Source of the DNA: Planctomycetaceae bacterium
GTDB taxonomy: Bacteria > Planctomycetota > Planctomycetia > Pirellulales > Thermoguttaceae
DNA length: 11,982 bases
NCBI GenBank assembly: GCA_031266315.1
Contig: JAISBG010000173.1
Coordinates: forward strand, 1 to 11,982
Direction of reading: 5' to 3'
Part shown: positions 1 through 8,518 of the stretch, piece after piece
How the letters are laid out: every line of letters starts with the position of its first letter
How positions within the stretch are numbered: position 1 is the stretch's first letter
The notes under the pieces: model-generated
Databases searched by the model: none
Told to the model about the DNA's origin: nothing
What the model saw: only the letters and a program-made list of their open reading frames with translations
Position numbers and translations under genes: made by a program

Positions 1-293
1 TTTTTTCCTGTCTCGAAAGCGTTGTAATTCTGTTGTTGTTCGTACTGGAGGTTGGAGTGTAGGGTAGTGGTCTCAAGTTAAGCGAATGATGTTAAAATAG
101 CACAAAATAGATTGCCCTAATATTTACTATTTTATATATTATACTCAATTTACTAAATTAAGATATTCCTTACTTCGTTAATAAACATCTTAACTTGAAA
201 CCACTGTCCTAAACGGTTACTTTTTAACTATGGTGCGTAACATGAATTAAATTCTTTTTGAATTATACTCGTTAACGCCGATAAACAGAGACG
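1..293. other. Left-edge intergenic region, no assignable gene
   Basis: No start-to-stop gene can be supported here. Bases 2-67 of the plus strand are open in one frame up to a TAG at 65-67, so the extreme left edge could hold the tail of a gene running in from outside. The minus-strand frames over the first 60 bases are also open, but none has an ATG before a stop in the adjoining DNA. The rest is AT-rich and is largely occupied by the palindromic element at 60-211. Bases 212-293 follow the 3' end of the minus-strand gene and show no T-run terminator. Confidence 0.5.
60..211. repeat. MITE-like element with 23-bp terminal inverted repeats
   Basis: Bases 60-82 and 189-211 are inverted copies of each other, matching at 20 of 23 positions; the best-conserved core reads TCAAGTTAAG. 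They enclose about 106 bp of AT-rich DNA (83-188) with no open frame of note. The layout (short, AT-rich, terminal inverted repeats, no transposase) fits a non-autonomous miniature inverted-repeat element. I could not find a convincing target-site duplication. An alternative is a structured 3' region of the neighbouring gene, but the large unpaired centre makes a simple terminator unlikely. Confidence 0.6.
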
Positions 294-1928
294 TTACGGA
301 TTTGCTCCGTAAAAATACAACGCTCCGTAACTCCATGTTGGCGATTTTATTCCTGTAAAGTTGGCTCTATCCATTGTCAGCAATACATAACGATACGGAT
401 ATCCTTCAGGCAACGGAATAACATTAGCCCAAACACGTCCCGTTAGTTTGGGATAGTTCGGTTGTAAATCAAGTTTCAAGTCGCCGAGATATTTCAAATC
501 AGGATAAGAATGAACCCGAAGATTGCCGCGTCCGCCCATCAAACAATACAACTTGTCGCCAAAACGTTGAATCGTTGTGCCGGTGGCGTTTTGGTCTATT
601 GGCGGAGTTATTTGAGTCCATTTACCGTTCCATGTTTCTGACTCAAACACACACGCCGCAATTCCGACCTTCGGTGTAAACACACTGGTCAATAATCGCC
701 ATTTTTCAGCAGTTTCATCGTAAAAAATACACGGGTCTTCGTGATGACCGGACAATTTGTCGTTGGTTATCAATTCGGCTTTCATCACCGAATAACCGTG
801 ACGCGGGTCTTTGGGGCTGACCGCGAAAAACAAATTACTTTCACTGCGTCCTTCCTTATTCTTTGAACCGCCGAAATCACAGGAATAAGCCCGCCATTCC
901 TTCGCTTTCCGGTCATAAAACAAATGTGTTCCGACAGAATTACGTAACAGTCCGTCGCCGAAATCGAAAACAATTATTCCTTCAAAACGGACATCAAACA
1001 CGGACGGATTAACACTCAACACGCCTTGACTCGGATGTGGCAAGCCAATGCCCCGACAAGAAAACATAAACCAAAGCCGACCGTCATCATCAATAAGCGG
1101 ATTGAGATTTTCGTCTGTAACTGCACGAATATCCGCCTGTCCCATTCCCGCTGAAAGATAGGAACATGCACCGCGAATAACATTCGAACTGCCGTTGAGC
1201 GATTGAGAATAAATGTTAAAGGAACAAACCCGATTTGTTTCAATATTACGGAAGTCAAGGATATTGCCGAAATGATCCTTGTCATCAAGATGTGCAATAT
1301 ATGTTGTAACGCCGTCTTTTTCAACAAACACGGCAAGTAAACGACCGGAGAGTTGCACTCGAAGTTTATAACCAATATGTCCAATAGACCCAACTTCTGC
1401 TGAAAAAGAAGAATCCGGTATTTTATCGGCGAGGATTTGTTCTTTGACTATTTCCGTATCTTTGACAAGCCGCAAAACGATGCCTTTATCTTTAACGGCA
1501 AGAATTTGAACCCGATTCCGTAAACCGTATTGAGCGAAATCAATACCGACTTCGCCGTTGTTCGATTCAATTTCCAGATCGTAAATTGCAAAAGGATTGA
1601 CGGCACCGACATGAAATGTTGATTGCCCGTTCAAGTAGAGTTTTCCGTTTCCGATAGTTGGATTGTCAAGAACTGGTTTAAATGTTTCATCGTAAAGCGG
1701 TTCATTTTTTTCGGGGTTGACTTTGAATGTCGGATGCATTGACACAAAGTTGACGATTTCTTTGGGATTAAATTCGCAAAGCGGAATACGACAACCTTCG
1801 CCCGACGAAAAAACAAACCGCCGTACAGACAAACGTTGAAACTGCAAATCCAAAGGATTAATCTCCTGCGCTTGCAAAAATGGCACAATAATCGCAACGG
1901 AAAAAATCAGAAGAAAAAATTTTTTCAT
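294..1928 (-). CDS. Secreted beta-propeller protein, GH43/GH32-like glycosidase candidate
   Basis: 544 residues. The N-terminus (KK followed by a run of F, L, I and V, then LQA before QE) is a typical Sec signal peptide, with cleavage likely after residue 20, so the product should be exported. Residues about 90-250 are beta-rich with alternating hydrophobics, resembling a concanavalin-type or accessory beta-sandwich. From about 265 to the end there are repeated blade-like units: a DDDGRLWF segment at 280-287, a GTHLFYDR...WRAYS unit, and HHEDPCIFYDE around 395-405, in the style of the strand motifs of five-bladed propeller glycosidases (GH43, GH32, GH130 and relatives). Acidic residues such as D280-D282 and E397/D398 could be active-site members, but I cannot assign a catalytic triad, so substrate and even activity are uncertain. 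The ATG at 1928 is the only start that keeps the signal peptide; no Shine-Dalgarno sequence precedes it. It is divergent from the SNF2 gene across 215 bp. A sialidase-like or non-catalytic sugar-binding propeller is the main alternative. Confidence 0.7.
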   Translation of the reverse strand: MKKFFLLIFSVAIIVPFLQAQEINPLDLQFQRLSVRRFVFSSGEGCRIPLCEFNPKEIVNFVSMHPTFKVNPEKNEPLYDETFKPVLDNPTIGNGKLYLNGQSTFHVGAVNPFAIYDLEIESNNGEVGIDFAQYGLRNRVQILAVKDKGIVLRLVKDTEIVKEQILADKIPDSSFSAEVGSIGHIGYKLRVQLSGRLLAVFVEKDGVTTYIAHLDDKDHFGNILDFRNIETNRVCSFNIYSQSLNGSSNVIRGACSYLSAGMGQADIRAVTDENLNPLIDDDGRLWFMFSCRGIGLPHPSQGVLSVNPSVFDVRFEGIIVFDFGDGLLRNSVGTHLFYDRKAKEWRAYSCDFGGSKNKEGRSESNLFFAVSPKDPRHGYSVMKAELITNDKLSGHHEDPCIFYDETAEKWRLLTSVFTPKVGIAACVFESETWNGKWTQITPPIDQNATGTTIQRFGDKLYCLMGGRGNLRVHSYPDLKYLGDLKLDLQPNYPKLTGRVWANVIPLPEGYPYRYVLLTMDRANFTGIKSPTWSYGALYFYGANP

Positions 1929-2143
1929 ATTTGTATAAGGTGGATGATTTGAGTTTATAAAGTATTGATAGACCGTTTCGCCCTGTTATTGAATCGACAC
2001 GCGGCAGGTAACAACTTTATTACTTTACAATATTATCATTTGTTATATACTATCGGTTTCTCCCGTAAACGGCGTAGAGGTTTGTACTTAGAAAGTAGCC
2101 TCCGGTTCGGGTTTTAAATAGATCAAAATTACTTCTACAAACA
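1929..2143. other. Divergent promoter gap between the propeller and SNF2 genes
   Basis: This 215-bp gap separates two genes that point away from each other, so it must hold both promoters. It is AT-rich, with a candidate plus-strand promoter at 2024-2051. No long inverted repeat is present, unlike the gaps at gene 3' ends. No convincing minus-strand promoter could be picked for the propeller gene, and neither start has a Shine-Dalgarno match. Confidence 0.6.
2024..2051 (+). promoter_or_regulatory. Candidate sigma70-type promoter for the SNF2 gene
   Basis: TTTACA at 2024-2029 and TATACT at 2046-2051 are separated by 16 bp. Each is one or two bases from the sigma70 consensus and lies about 90 bp upstream of the ATG at 2144. 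In AT-rich DNA such pairs occur by chance, so this is only a candidate. Confidence 0.3.
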
Positions 2144-5100
2144 ATGGTAATACAAAATAAATTGCCTTTTTCTATTGACTTTTCGCAAAAAATGAACTGG
2201 AAAGAACGTTTCAATGCTCTTACCATTGACGAGAAAAACGTTCTTTGTTTTACGGCAATTCACACCGCTCCCACTCGCAAAATAACTGTTCTGGAACTTT
2301 GCAAAATAATTCTGCCTCCCAGATTTTCGGAAATAAAAAAATTTATATCCGAAAAAAAACCTGTGCCTCAAATGTCCGAGAAACCCGATGTCAATTTCGA
2401 AAAACTTGCCAAAGAAGGTTGGATTCGTTTAATCGGTAATACACTTATCTCTTGTACGGAGGAATACCGCGAACTGATTATTCAACACCTCGTTCAATCA
2501 AAATGGTATCAGGAATATGCCGCCCCGCTTTTTAGAAAAATCGGCGGACTCTATTTTTTTTCAGGTTATGATCACTCTTACGGAAAACGATCATTTGAAC
2601 GTCCCAGCACGCCGGAAGATTTGATCCGTGAATTGCGTCATATTTTAATTACGAAAAATGTTATGAGTTTACACCAGATTTTCCCATACATTTTACGAAG
2701 CAACCCCGCAAAACAATCCGTTTTTTATAATACAATAAAAGATTTTTGTTCCTCCGAATTTTCCCGTATTTGGTTTGAAACAACCAGTATTGATATTCAG
2801 TCAATGATTGGTCGGTTCTTTTTAGTTCAAACCATTTCCAATCCAATCACAGGACTGGGAAGTATGTGGGAAATATTGCTCCAAATAGCAAATGCTCCGA
2901 AATGCGATTTGATGTTACAGATTGTTTTGCTTGATTATGCTTTTTGTTCCGGTAAACTCGACGACCCGCGTCTCAATCATTTGTCCGGCAGCGAAGCTCC
3001 TCTCCTATTGAATGCCCACCGCTCTTTTCTTATCGGCGATTACAAAGAAGCAATCAAATCATATCGAATATTGTGCAAATTATCGCCGGGAATAAAATGG
3101 ATCAAAAATTCACCCATTCCTTATCTTGCCGGTGTTCTCCATTGTCTTGCCGAACTTGCCGCCGGAGACCGGATTTACGTATCGAAAATAATTAAAACCG
3201 CTCTGTCACGAATATCACAGTATTCGGAAAATACGGCGTTTTTAATACCGTTGGACGGTTGCTGGAAAATACTCGATACAATTACAGAACGCCTAAACGG
3301 TTTGGAACCGAAACGTATTCCTTTGAAAATACAAAATGATCCGTCTTCGGAACCGTTTTGGCTTCTTCTTCTTTTGCACGGATATGAAGGTATTTGGTTT
3401 CAACTTAAAACCGAACCGGAACTGAATATTCTTCTTCTGAAATATGTGTGGAGAAATCGAATTGCTCTTCCTTGGGTTGCGGCGGAATCGCTCGAAACAG
3501 CACTAACACTTGGTGCCGCCAAACCGCCAGATTTCGGCTGGGTAGAAACTTTTCGTACAAAATCAAAATCGGTTTCGCTTCAGAACATGCTGACTCCGCG
3601 CAAATCTTGGGAACTCATTCTCGAATCCTTGGGAGCAATTATTTCCGTTACAACAAAAAAATCCGTTGCCGTTAAAGAAAAAGAAAAGGATAAATCACGG
3701 CTGATCTGGAAAGTGGAAGATAAATATTCCAATGGGAACCTTCAATTTATACCGCATCAACAAACTTGGAACGAAAAATCACAATCTTGGGTAACAGGAA
3801 AACCAATCACTCTTTCAAAGTTGTTCAAGTCAATGAATACATTTCCGTTTCTTACCGATCAGGATCGGAATATTTGTTCATCAATTCAAGCATTAACACG
3901 TTACGGTTATCGGGGAACGGATTATGAATTTAATGATGAAATTGCTGTAAAATTTATCGGACATCCTCTGTTGTTTTCGACCGCCAATCCGCCGCAACTG
4001 ATTGAATTGGTTTCGGGACACGGTGAAATTTCAATGCAGGAAAAAGACGGAAACTGGCATCTTACGTTTTCACCGCCGCTTCTTGAACATCGGTATGTTC
4101 GGAGTGCTAATAATATTGTAACAGACGACAGGAACTCAAGTTTTTTTATCGTTGCGGAAACTCCGCTACGTTTCAAAGTGATCAAACTTTCGAAACAGGA
4201 AATACAAATTCGCACCATTCTTGGCGAAAAAGGACAAATTTTTCCCAAAACCGCCGAAACCGAATTAACCGGCTTATTAGGAAAATTAGCGGGAACGTTA
4301 ATAGTTAAAACCGATGCATGTATTGAATTTACCGATGTTCCCGAAGTTCCCGCCAATCAAAAATTGTATCTGTATCTTACCCCAAACGGCGAAGGACTTC
4401 AGGCGGAATTTTTTGTTAAACCGCTCGGAGAGGAAAGTCAGGCACACCGTCCGGGAGTGGGAACGGAACGGATAATCGCAGAAGTCAACGGTCAAAATAG
4501 ACAAACCGTACGGAATCTTCAGGAAGAATTATTGAGACGCGAACAATTCGTTTCAAAAATTAAAACGTTTCAATCGGCAGTGTCGCTTTCCAAAGACCAA
4601 TACGTTTTTGAAACACCGCTCGACACTTTGAACTTTTTGTCCGAATTAAAAGATTCCGAAACAAAAACAACCAACAGCGTACCTGTGAAAAGAGGAAGAA
4701 AGAAAACCGCTGATAAAAAAAATGCTACGGAAAAAGAAGTTGAAATTTATTGGCCCTACGGTGAAAGATTTTCCGTTTCTTCCACGGTAACATTCGGTAA
4801 CGTAAACCTTGCGTTTTCGACGTTGAACGAATGGTTATCGGCGGAAGGTTCGGTTTCGGTTGACGGCGATTCCATCGAACTTTTACGTCTTCTCGAATTA
4901 CTGGACGAAAACACGGAAAACCGGTTCGTAAAACTGAACGACAAAAAATTTCTTGCCCTGACCAATGATTTACGCAAACGACTCGGCGAATTGAAACGTT
5001 TATCGAATGTCAAGGGAAAATCGGTACAAATTCATCCGTTAGCCGCCTCCGGACTGGAAGATTTTTTCGACGCCATTCCAACTTTGCAAAAAAACGCGGT

Positions 5101-6574
5101 TTGGAATAATATCAAAAAACGAATTGCGGAAGCGCGGGATTATCAGGCTCCTTTTCCGAAAGGGTTTGTCGGCGATCTCCGCGATTATCAAATGGAAGGT
5201 TATCAATGGCTTGCTCGTTGCGCTCATTGGGGAGTCGGCTGTTGTCTGGCGGACGACATGGGACTTGGCAAAACGGTTCAGGCATTGGCGTTGTTATTGC
5301 TTCGCGCGGATCAAGGACCGGCGTTGGTGGTTGCGCCCACGTCCGTTTGTTTCAATTGGGAACGCGAAACCAAACGGTTTGCTCCAATGTTGAATGTTAA
5401 ACGTATCCAGCCAATCACAACAAAAGCAGGATTATCGAAAGAAGAACGGGATAATTTAATCACTTCCGCAAAAAAATGTGACATTTTATTAACAAGTTAT
5501 TCTTTATTGCAACAGGAAATCGAACTTTTCGCTCAAAAGAAATACGCAACAGTTATTCTTGACGAATCGCAGGCGATCAAGAATCCCGAATCACAACGCG
5601 CAAAAGCCGCGTCGATGTTGCAAACGGATTTTCGTATCGGAATGACGGGAACGCCGATAGAAAACAATCTGACGGAACTTTGGAGTTTGTTCCGTTTTCT
5701 CAATTCGGGACTTTTCGGGTCACAAAAATCGTTTGAAGACCGTTTTGCCGTACCGGTTCAGCGTGATCATTCGGCGGGAGCGAGAAATACGTTACGGCGG
5801 TTGGTTCATCCGTTTATTCTCCGCCGTACAAAATCACAGGTTCTGGAGGAATTGCCCGCCAGAACGGAAATTGTTCGGGAAATTGAATTGTCAAAAGAGG
5901 AAATGGCATTTTATGAAACAGCACGTCTAAAGGCTCTTCGGGAACTTCAGGAAATCCAGAACGAAAATTCAGGACAAGGAAAATTACGAATATTGGCGGC
6001 GTTGACTCAATTACGGCAACTTTGTTGTCATTCCAAACTTGTATTACCGGACAGTAATATTGAAAGTTCAAAATTGGAAGCGTTCTGCGAAATTATGCAA
6101 GAATTAAAAGACAATCGGCATAAAGTTCTTGTATTCAGCCAATTTGTGAAACATCTCAGTTTATTGAGAACCGAACTGGATAAGATGGATATTTCGTATC
6201 AATATTTAGACGGTTCGACACCAGCGCATGAACGTCAGAAACGAGTGGATGCGTTCCAATCGGGAGAGTCGGACGCTTTTTTGATCAGCATCAAAGCGGG
6301 CGGAAGCGGTTTGAATTTAACGGCGGCGGATTATGTGATTCATACGGATCCGTGGTGGAACCCTGCGGTTGAAGATCAGGCAACTGACCGGGCGCATCGA
6401 ATCGGTCAAACCCGTCCGGTTACAGTATATCGCCTGATTACATTGGGAACAATCGAAGAGAAAATTGTCCGCTTACATCACGAAAAACGCGACCTCGCCG
6501 ATAAACTTCTTGAAGGTACAGATCAAACCAATAAACTTTCAGCAGAAGATTTGATTGGTTTACTTCAATCTTAA
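2144..6574 (+). CDS. SNF2-family DNA helicase/translocase with long N-terminal extension
   Basis: 1476 residues. The C-terminal third is a complete SNF2 (superfamily 2) ATPase motor: an LRDYQMEGYQWL entry motif, Walker A DDMGLGKT with the lysine at 1043, Walker B/DEAH-type box DESQ at 1140-1143, motif III MTGTP at 1167-1171, VFSQF at 1330-1334, and the SNF2 signature GGSGLNLTAADYV...DRAHRIGQ, with motif VI at 1415-1422. By family it should translocate on double-stranded DNA using ATP, remodelling protein-DNA or RNA polymerase complexes in the cytoplasm; the actual target is unknown. The first ~1000 residues have no motif I can name with certainty: residues about 290-315 (GDYKEAIKSY...) look like one TPR-type helix pair, and a charged linker holds a basic KRGRKK at 849-854, reminiscent of an AT-hook but lacking the GRP core. 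I see no nuclease or methyltransferase domain. The start at 2144 has no Shine-Dalgarno; an in-frame ATG at 2192 is a possible alternative. It is monocistronic: divergent on the left, convergent on the right. RapA-like and bacterial SNF2-associated families are the closest comparisons. Confidence 0.95.
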   Translation: MVIQNKLPFSIDFSQKMNWKERFNALTIDEKNVLCFTAIHTAPTRKITVLELCKIILPPRFSEIKKFISEKKPVPQMSEKPDVNFEKLAKEGWIRLIGNTLISCTEEYRELIIQHLVQSKWYQEYAAPLFRKIGGLYFFSGYDHSYGKRSFERPSTPEDLIRELRHILITKNVMSLHQIFPYILRSNPAKQSVFYNTIKDFCSSEFSRIWFETTSIDIQSMIGRFFLVQTISNPITGLGSMWEILLQIANAPKCDLMLQIVLLDYAFCSGKLDDPRLNHLSGSEAPLLLNAHRSFLIGDYKEAIKSYRILCKLSPGIKWIKNSPIPYLAGVLHCLAELAAGDRIYVSKIIKTALSRISQYSENTAFLIPLDGCWKILDTITERLNGLEPKRIPLKIQNDPSSEPFWLLLLLHGYEGIWFQLKTEPELNILLLKYVWRNRIALPWVAAESLETALTLGAAKPPDFGWVETFRTKSKSVSLQNMLTPRKSWELILESLGAIISVTTKKSVAVKEKEKDKSRLIWKVEDKYSNGNLQFIPHQQTWNEKSQSWVTGKPITLSKLFKSMNTFPFLTDQDRNICSSIQALTRYGYRGTDYEFNDEIAVKFIGHPLLFSTANPPQLIELVSGHGEISMQEKDGNWHLTFSPPLLEHRYVRSANNIVTDDRNSSFFIVAETPLRFKVIKLSKQEIQIRTILGEKGQIFPKTAETELTGLLGKLAGTLIVKTDACIEFTDVPEVPANQKLYLYLTPNGEGLQAEFFVKPLGEESQAHRPGVGTERIIAEVNGQNRQTVRNLQEELLRREQFVSKIKTFQSAVSLSKDQYVFETPLDTLNFLSELKDSETKTTNSVPVKRGRKKTADKKNATEKEVEIYWPYGERFSVSSTVTFGNVNLAFSTLNEWLSAEGSVSVDGDSIELLRLLELLDENTENRFVKLNDKKFLALTNDLRKRLGELKRLSNVKGKSVQIHPLAASGLEDFFDAIPTLQKNAVWNNIKKRIAEARDYQAPFPKGFVGDLRDYQMEGYQWLARCAHWGVGCCLADDMGLGKTVQALALLLLRADQGPALVVAPTSVCFNWERETKRFAPMLNVKRIQPITTKAGLSKEERDNLITSAKKCDILLTSYSLLQQEIELFAQKKYATVILDESQAIKNPESQRAKAASMLQTDFRIGMTGTPIENNLTELWSLFRFLNSGLFGSQKSFEDRFAVPVQRDHSAGARNTLRRLVHPFILRRTKSQVLEELPARTEIVREIELSKEEMAFYETARLKALRELQEIQNENSGQGKLRILAALTQLRQLCCHSKLVLPDSNIESSKLEAFCEIMQELKDNRHKVLVFSQFVKHLSLLRTELDKMDISYQYLDGSTPAHERQKRVDAFQSGESDAFLISIKAGGSGLNLTAADYVIHTDPWWNPAVEDQATDRAHRIGQTRPVTVYRLITLGTIEEKIVRLHHEKRDLADKLLEGTDQTNKLSAEDLIGLLQS

Positions 6575-6682
6575 CGAGTAGGCAACCTTTTATTTATATT
6601 TACTAAAACACCGCGCCGGTTGACTTATACTGTGTTAGGGTTGTATTTGGTATTTTCAAGTAACATTTTCTGGATTGTTCCG

Positions 6683-6707
6683 AAAAACCGAATAGCCCGA
6701 TAGGGCT
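6683..6707 (-). terminator. Intrinsic-type terminator for the barrel-protein gene
   Basis: Read on the minus strand, the hairpin AGCCC-TATC-GGGCT (6694-6707) is followed after six bases by five T (6683-6687). It lies about 160 bp beyond the stop of the minus-strand gene at 6869-8518. The stem is short but GC-rich, and it is part of the larger palindrome, which could also form the longer 28-bp stem. Confidence 0.4.
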
Positions 6708-6752
6708 TTATTTTCGTAACTACAGATCTTTGACCTGCGGTTATGAAAATTA

Positions 6753-6778
6753 AGCCCTATCGGGCTACTCCATTTTTT
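6753..6778 (+). terminator. Intrinsic-type terminator for the SNF2 gene
   Basis: On the plus strand the hairpin AGCCC-TATC-GGGCT (6753-6766) is followed after six bases by TTTTTT (6773-6778). Together with its mirror copy at 6683-6707 it gives a bidirectional terminator arrangement between two convergent genes. It lies about 180 bp after the SNF2 stop codon. Confidence 0.45.
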
Positions 6779-6868
6779 GTACCAGTTAAGTAGATAGTTA
6801 CGAAAATACTAATTTTATGACTAACACAATATAATAATTATTGCAATGAAAATTCATTGAATATTGTG

Positions 6869-8518
6869 CTAAAATTTTAGATCAACAGAAATTCCGCCTT
6901 CGCAATCGAAATATCGTCTGTCCGTAATCGGAACCGCCATAAAAAGTAACAACGATGCCCGACGTGTTTGGATTGGCAATCCGCCAACAAGATTGATCAC
7001 TGTCCAACTTCGTTTTGTTGCTGTTGCGGAAAAATAATTGTCGCTTGATTGAGTGTTTGAATAAATTGTTTTCGTATTCAATCTGCTCAGGTTTGACGTA
7101 AAATGAGCCTCGACCATGCCGCCCACTCGGAATAACGACGAGTCATTCGGATCACTGTAAAACCAACGTCCCGTACCAATATTGAACCGAAATAACGACG
7201 GTTCGGATATTTTCATTTCATAATTTGTTAATCCGTAACGGTTGTCGGTGAATTGCCAACGGTTCTTTCCAATAGCGAAGTCCATTTGACCAAGAAGATG
7301 TCCGAATGTTTGATTACGGTCCCATTGAAAACCGACATAAGGAACAAAACTTGTTTTACGGTTTTCAATAGTTCCGCGAATATTGTCACGCCCGAAATCC
7401 GGTACATAATTTAGTTGCACGTCGGGAGCCGTCGGAACATTAAGCCCAATTCCCCAACAAAAAGTAACCTGCGGTGTCCGGTATAGGACATTTTTGTAAA
7501 TCAAACTGAGATTTCCAAATTCGGTATCTTGTTCGGGTTCTGTTATTCCGACAAGATGTTGCGAAGATTTCAGACCGACCAAAACAATCGGAAGTCTTAG
7601 TTCGACGGAATGTTGGTCTCCGATTCTTTTTTCAAATCCCAATGTCAAACGGCTCATATCCGTCTTCGCAACCGCAACCGGATTCCGGCTTTCCGAAATA
7701 CCGTAACTTTGCGCTCCGTCAAAAACACGCAAATCAACATAAAACCGGTTCATCACTTCCGCGTTGAAATTTTCCGCAACATTAAGCGAAGTAATAAACA
7801 TGGACGGTGTAACCGGCATCGGAACCACTTCGGGGCGTTGAACCGCTTCGTCAATATTAAGATATTGACGGTTGTCGTATTTTAGTTGTGATGATTGCGA
7901 ACTGTAACCGATATCGTCAATATCGTCGTTATAAAATGCTGGTGTCGGATTGTAATTCGGATTGGGAACCGCAACTTTTTCTGTTGTCCAAAAATGGTAC
8001 GACAATACCCGCGCCGGAATTGAGGTGTTGTCGCCAATCATATTCGGAACAGACGGCAACCGCCATTGTTGAGGCAAATCACGATTCCAAAAATTATTTT
8101 TGGCTTGAACCGCTGAATTAGGAGATTTCTTTTTCGCAACGAATTTTTCGGATTTTACCGTATCTTTCGATTCTGTTGCCTCTGCAACATTGGAATTGGA
8201 ATCGGATTTTGTTGCGGATTTTACAGAGGATTCAGCAATTTGAGCTGTTGGAGGATTAGGAATTTTGTTGTTTTGTTCACGATGGTTGTAGTAGTAATAA
8301 TTGTAATCGTAAAACGTCCCATCTGATTCCAGTTGCCTGAACAACGGCTGCTTTTCCGTAACTCGCGAAGCGGGTAATTCAGGATACGGATAAGACGCCG
8401 CCTGCTGCCCCATATAAAACGAAGAGGATGTTTGAGAATAAGCCGTTACACTGAAAAAGGCAAATATCAAACCTACTCCAAACAGGAAACGGCAATATTT
8501 TTTTGTCATCATTACCAT
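6869..8518 (-). CDS. Exported protein, probable outer-membrane beta-barrel
   Basis: 549 residues, not assigned to a named family. The start (KKYCRFLFGVGLIFAFFSVTAYSQ region, residues 6-29) is a Sec signal peptide. The mature N-terminus is low in complexity: Tyr-rich around 69-77 (FYDYNYYYY), then a Ser/Lys/Ala/Glu-rich linker to about 145. From about 240 to the end there are many alternating hydrophobic/polar strands rich in aromatics (e.g. RLTLGFEKRIGDQHSVELRL, GNLSLIYKNVLYR, FRVGGMVEAHF), and the last residue is Phe after DLK, the usual C-terminal signature of BAM-assembled outer-membrane barrels. The family style recalls porin-like or MetA/transporter-type barrels, and planctomycetes have many such proteins, but substrate or role is unknown. 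ATG at 8518 is favoured because AAAAGGA (8526-8532) sits 7 nt upstream; ATGs at codons 3 and 4 are minor alternatives. It lies downstream of murJ on the same strand but 770 bp away, so it is probably transcribed separately. Confidence 0.7.
   Translation of the reverse strand: MVMMTKKYCRFLFGVGLIFAFFSVTAYSQTSSSFYMGQQAASYPYPELPASRVTEKQPLFRQLESDGTFYDYNYYYYNHREQNNKIPNPPTAQIAESSVKSATKSDSNSNVAEATESKDTVKSEKFVAKKKSPNSAVQAKNNFWNRDLPQQWRLPSVPNMIGDNTSIPARVLSYHFWTTEKVAVPNPNYNPTPAFYNDDIDDIGYSSQSSQLKYDNRQYLNIDEAVQRPEVVPMPVTPSMFITSLNVAENFNAEVMNRFYVDLRVFDGAQSYGISESRNPVAVAKTDMSRLTLGFEKRIGDQHSVELRLPIVLVGLKSSQHLVGITEPEQDTEFGNLSLIYKNVLYRTPQVTFCWGIGLNVPTAPDVQLNYVPDFGRDNIRGTIENRKTSFVPYVGFQWDRNQTFGHLLGQMDFAIGKNRWQFTDNRYGLTNYEMKISEPSLFRFNIGTGRWFYSDPNDSSLFRVGGMVEAHFTSNLSRLNTKTIYSNTQSSDNYFSATATKRSWTVINLVGGLPIQTRRASLLLFMAVPITDRRYFDCEGGISVDLKF

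Larger units (their letters stand above)
6625..6834. repeat. 210-bp palindromic MITE-like element in the convergent gap
   Basis: The whole segment folds back on itself around a centre near 6730. The ends, 6625-6638 and 6821-6834, are 14-bp inverted repeats with one mismatch. Further in, GTATTTTC (6650-6657) pairs with its complement at 6802-6809, and GTAAC (6660-6664) with 6797-6801. The innermost arms 6693-6720 and 6740-6767 match at 26 of 28 positions around a 19-nt loop. A TA dinucleotide lies at mirrored places in both ends (6626-6627 and 6832-6833), as in TA-targeting (IS630/mariner-type) elements, but symmetry alone could produce this. There is no coding capacity. It separates the 3' ends of the SNF2 and barrel genes and may double as their terminator. 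Confidence 0.7.

Noticed and set aside
294..312. Hairpin TTACGGA-TTTGC-TCCGTAA over the propeller stop codon as a terminator
   Set aside because: The 7-bp stem overlaps the final codons and has no following T run on the minus strand, so it is not a standard intrinsic terminator.
3922..4356. 144-codon minus-strand open frame inside the SNF2 gene
   Set aside because: It lies wholly antisense to a well-supported coding region, has no signal or domain, and its composition follows from the codon pattern of the real gene.
2144..6574. SNF2 protein as part of a phage-defence system
   Set aside because: Defence systems using SNF2 helicases have methyltransferase, phospholipase D or other partner genes beside them; here the neighbours are an exported propeller protein and a barrel protein, each facing a different way.
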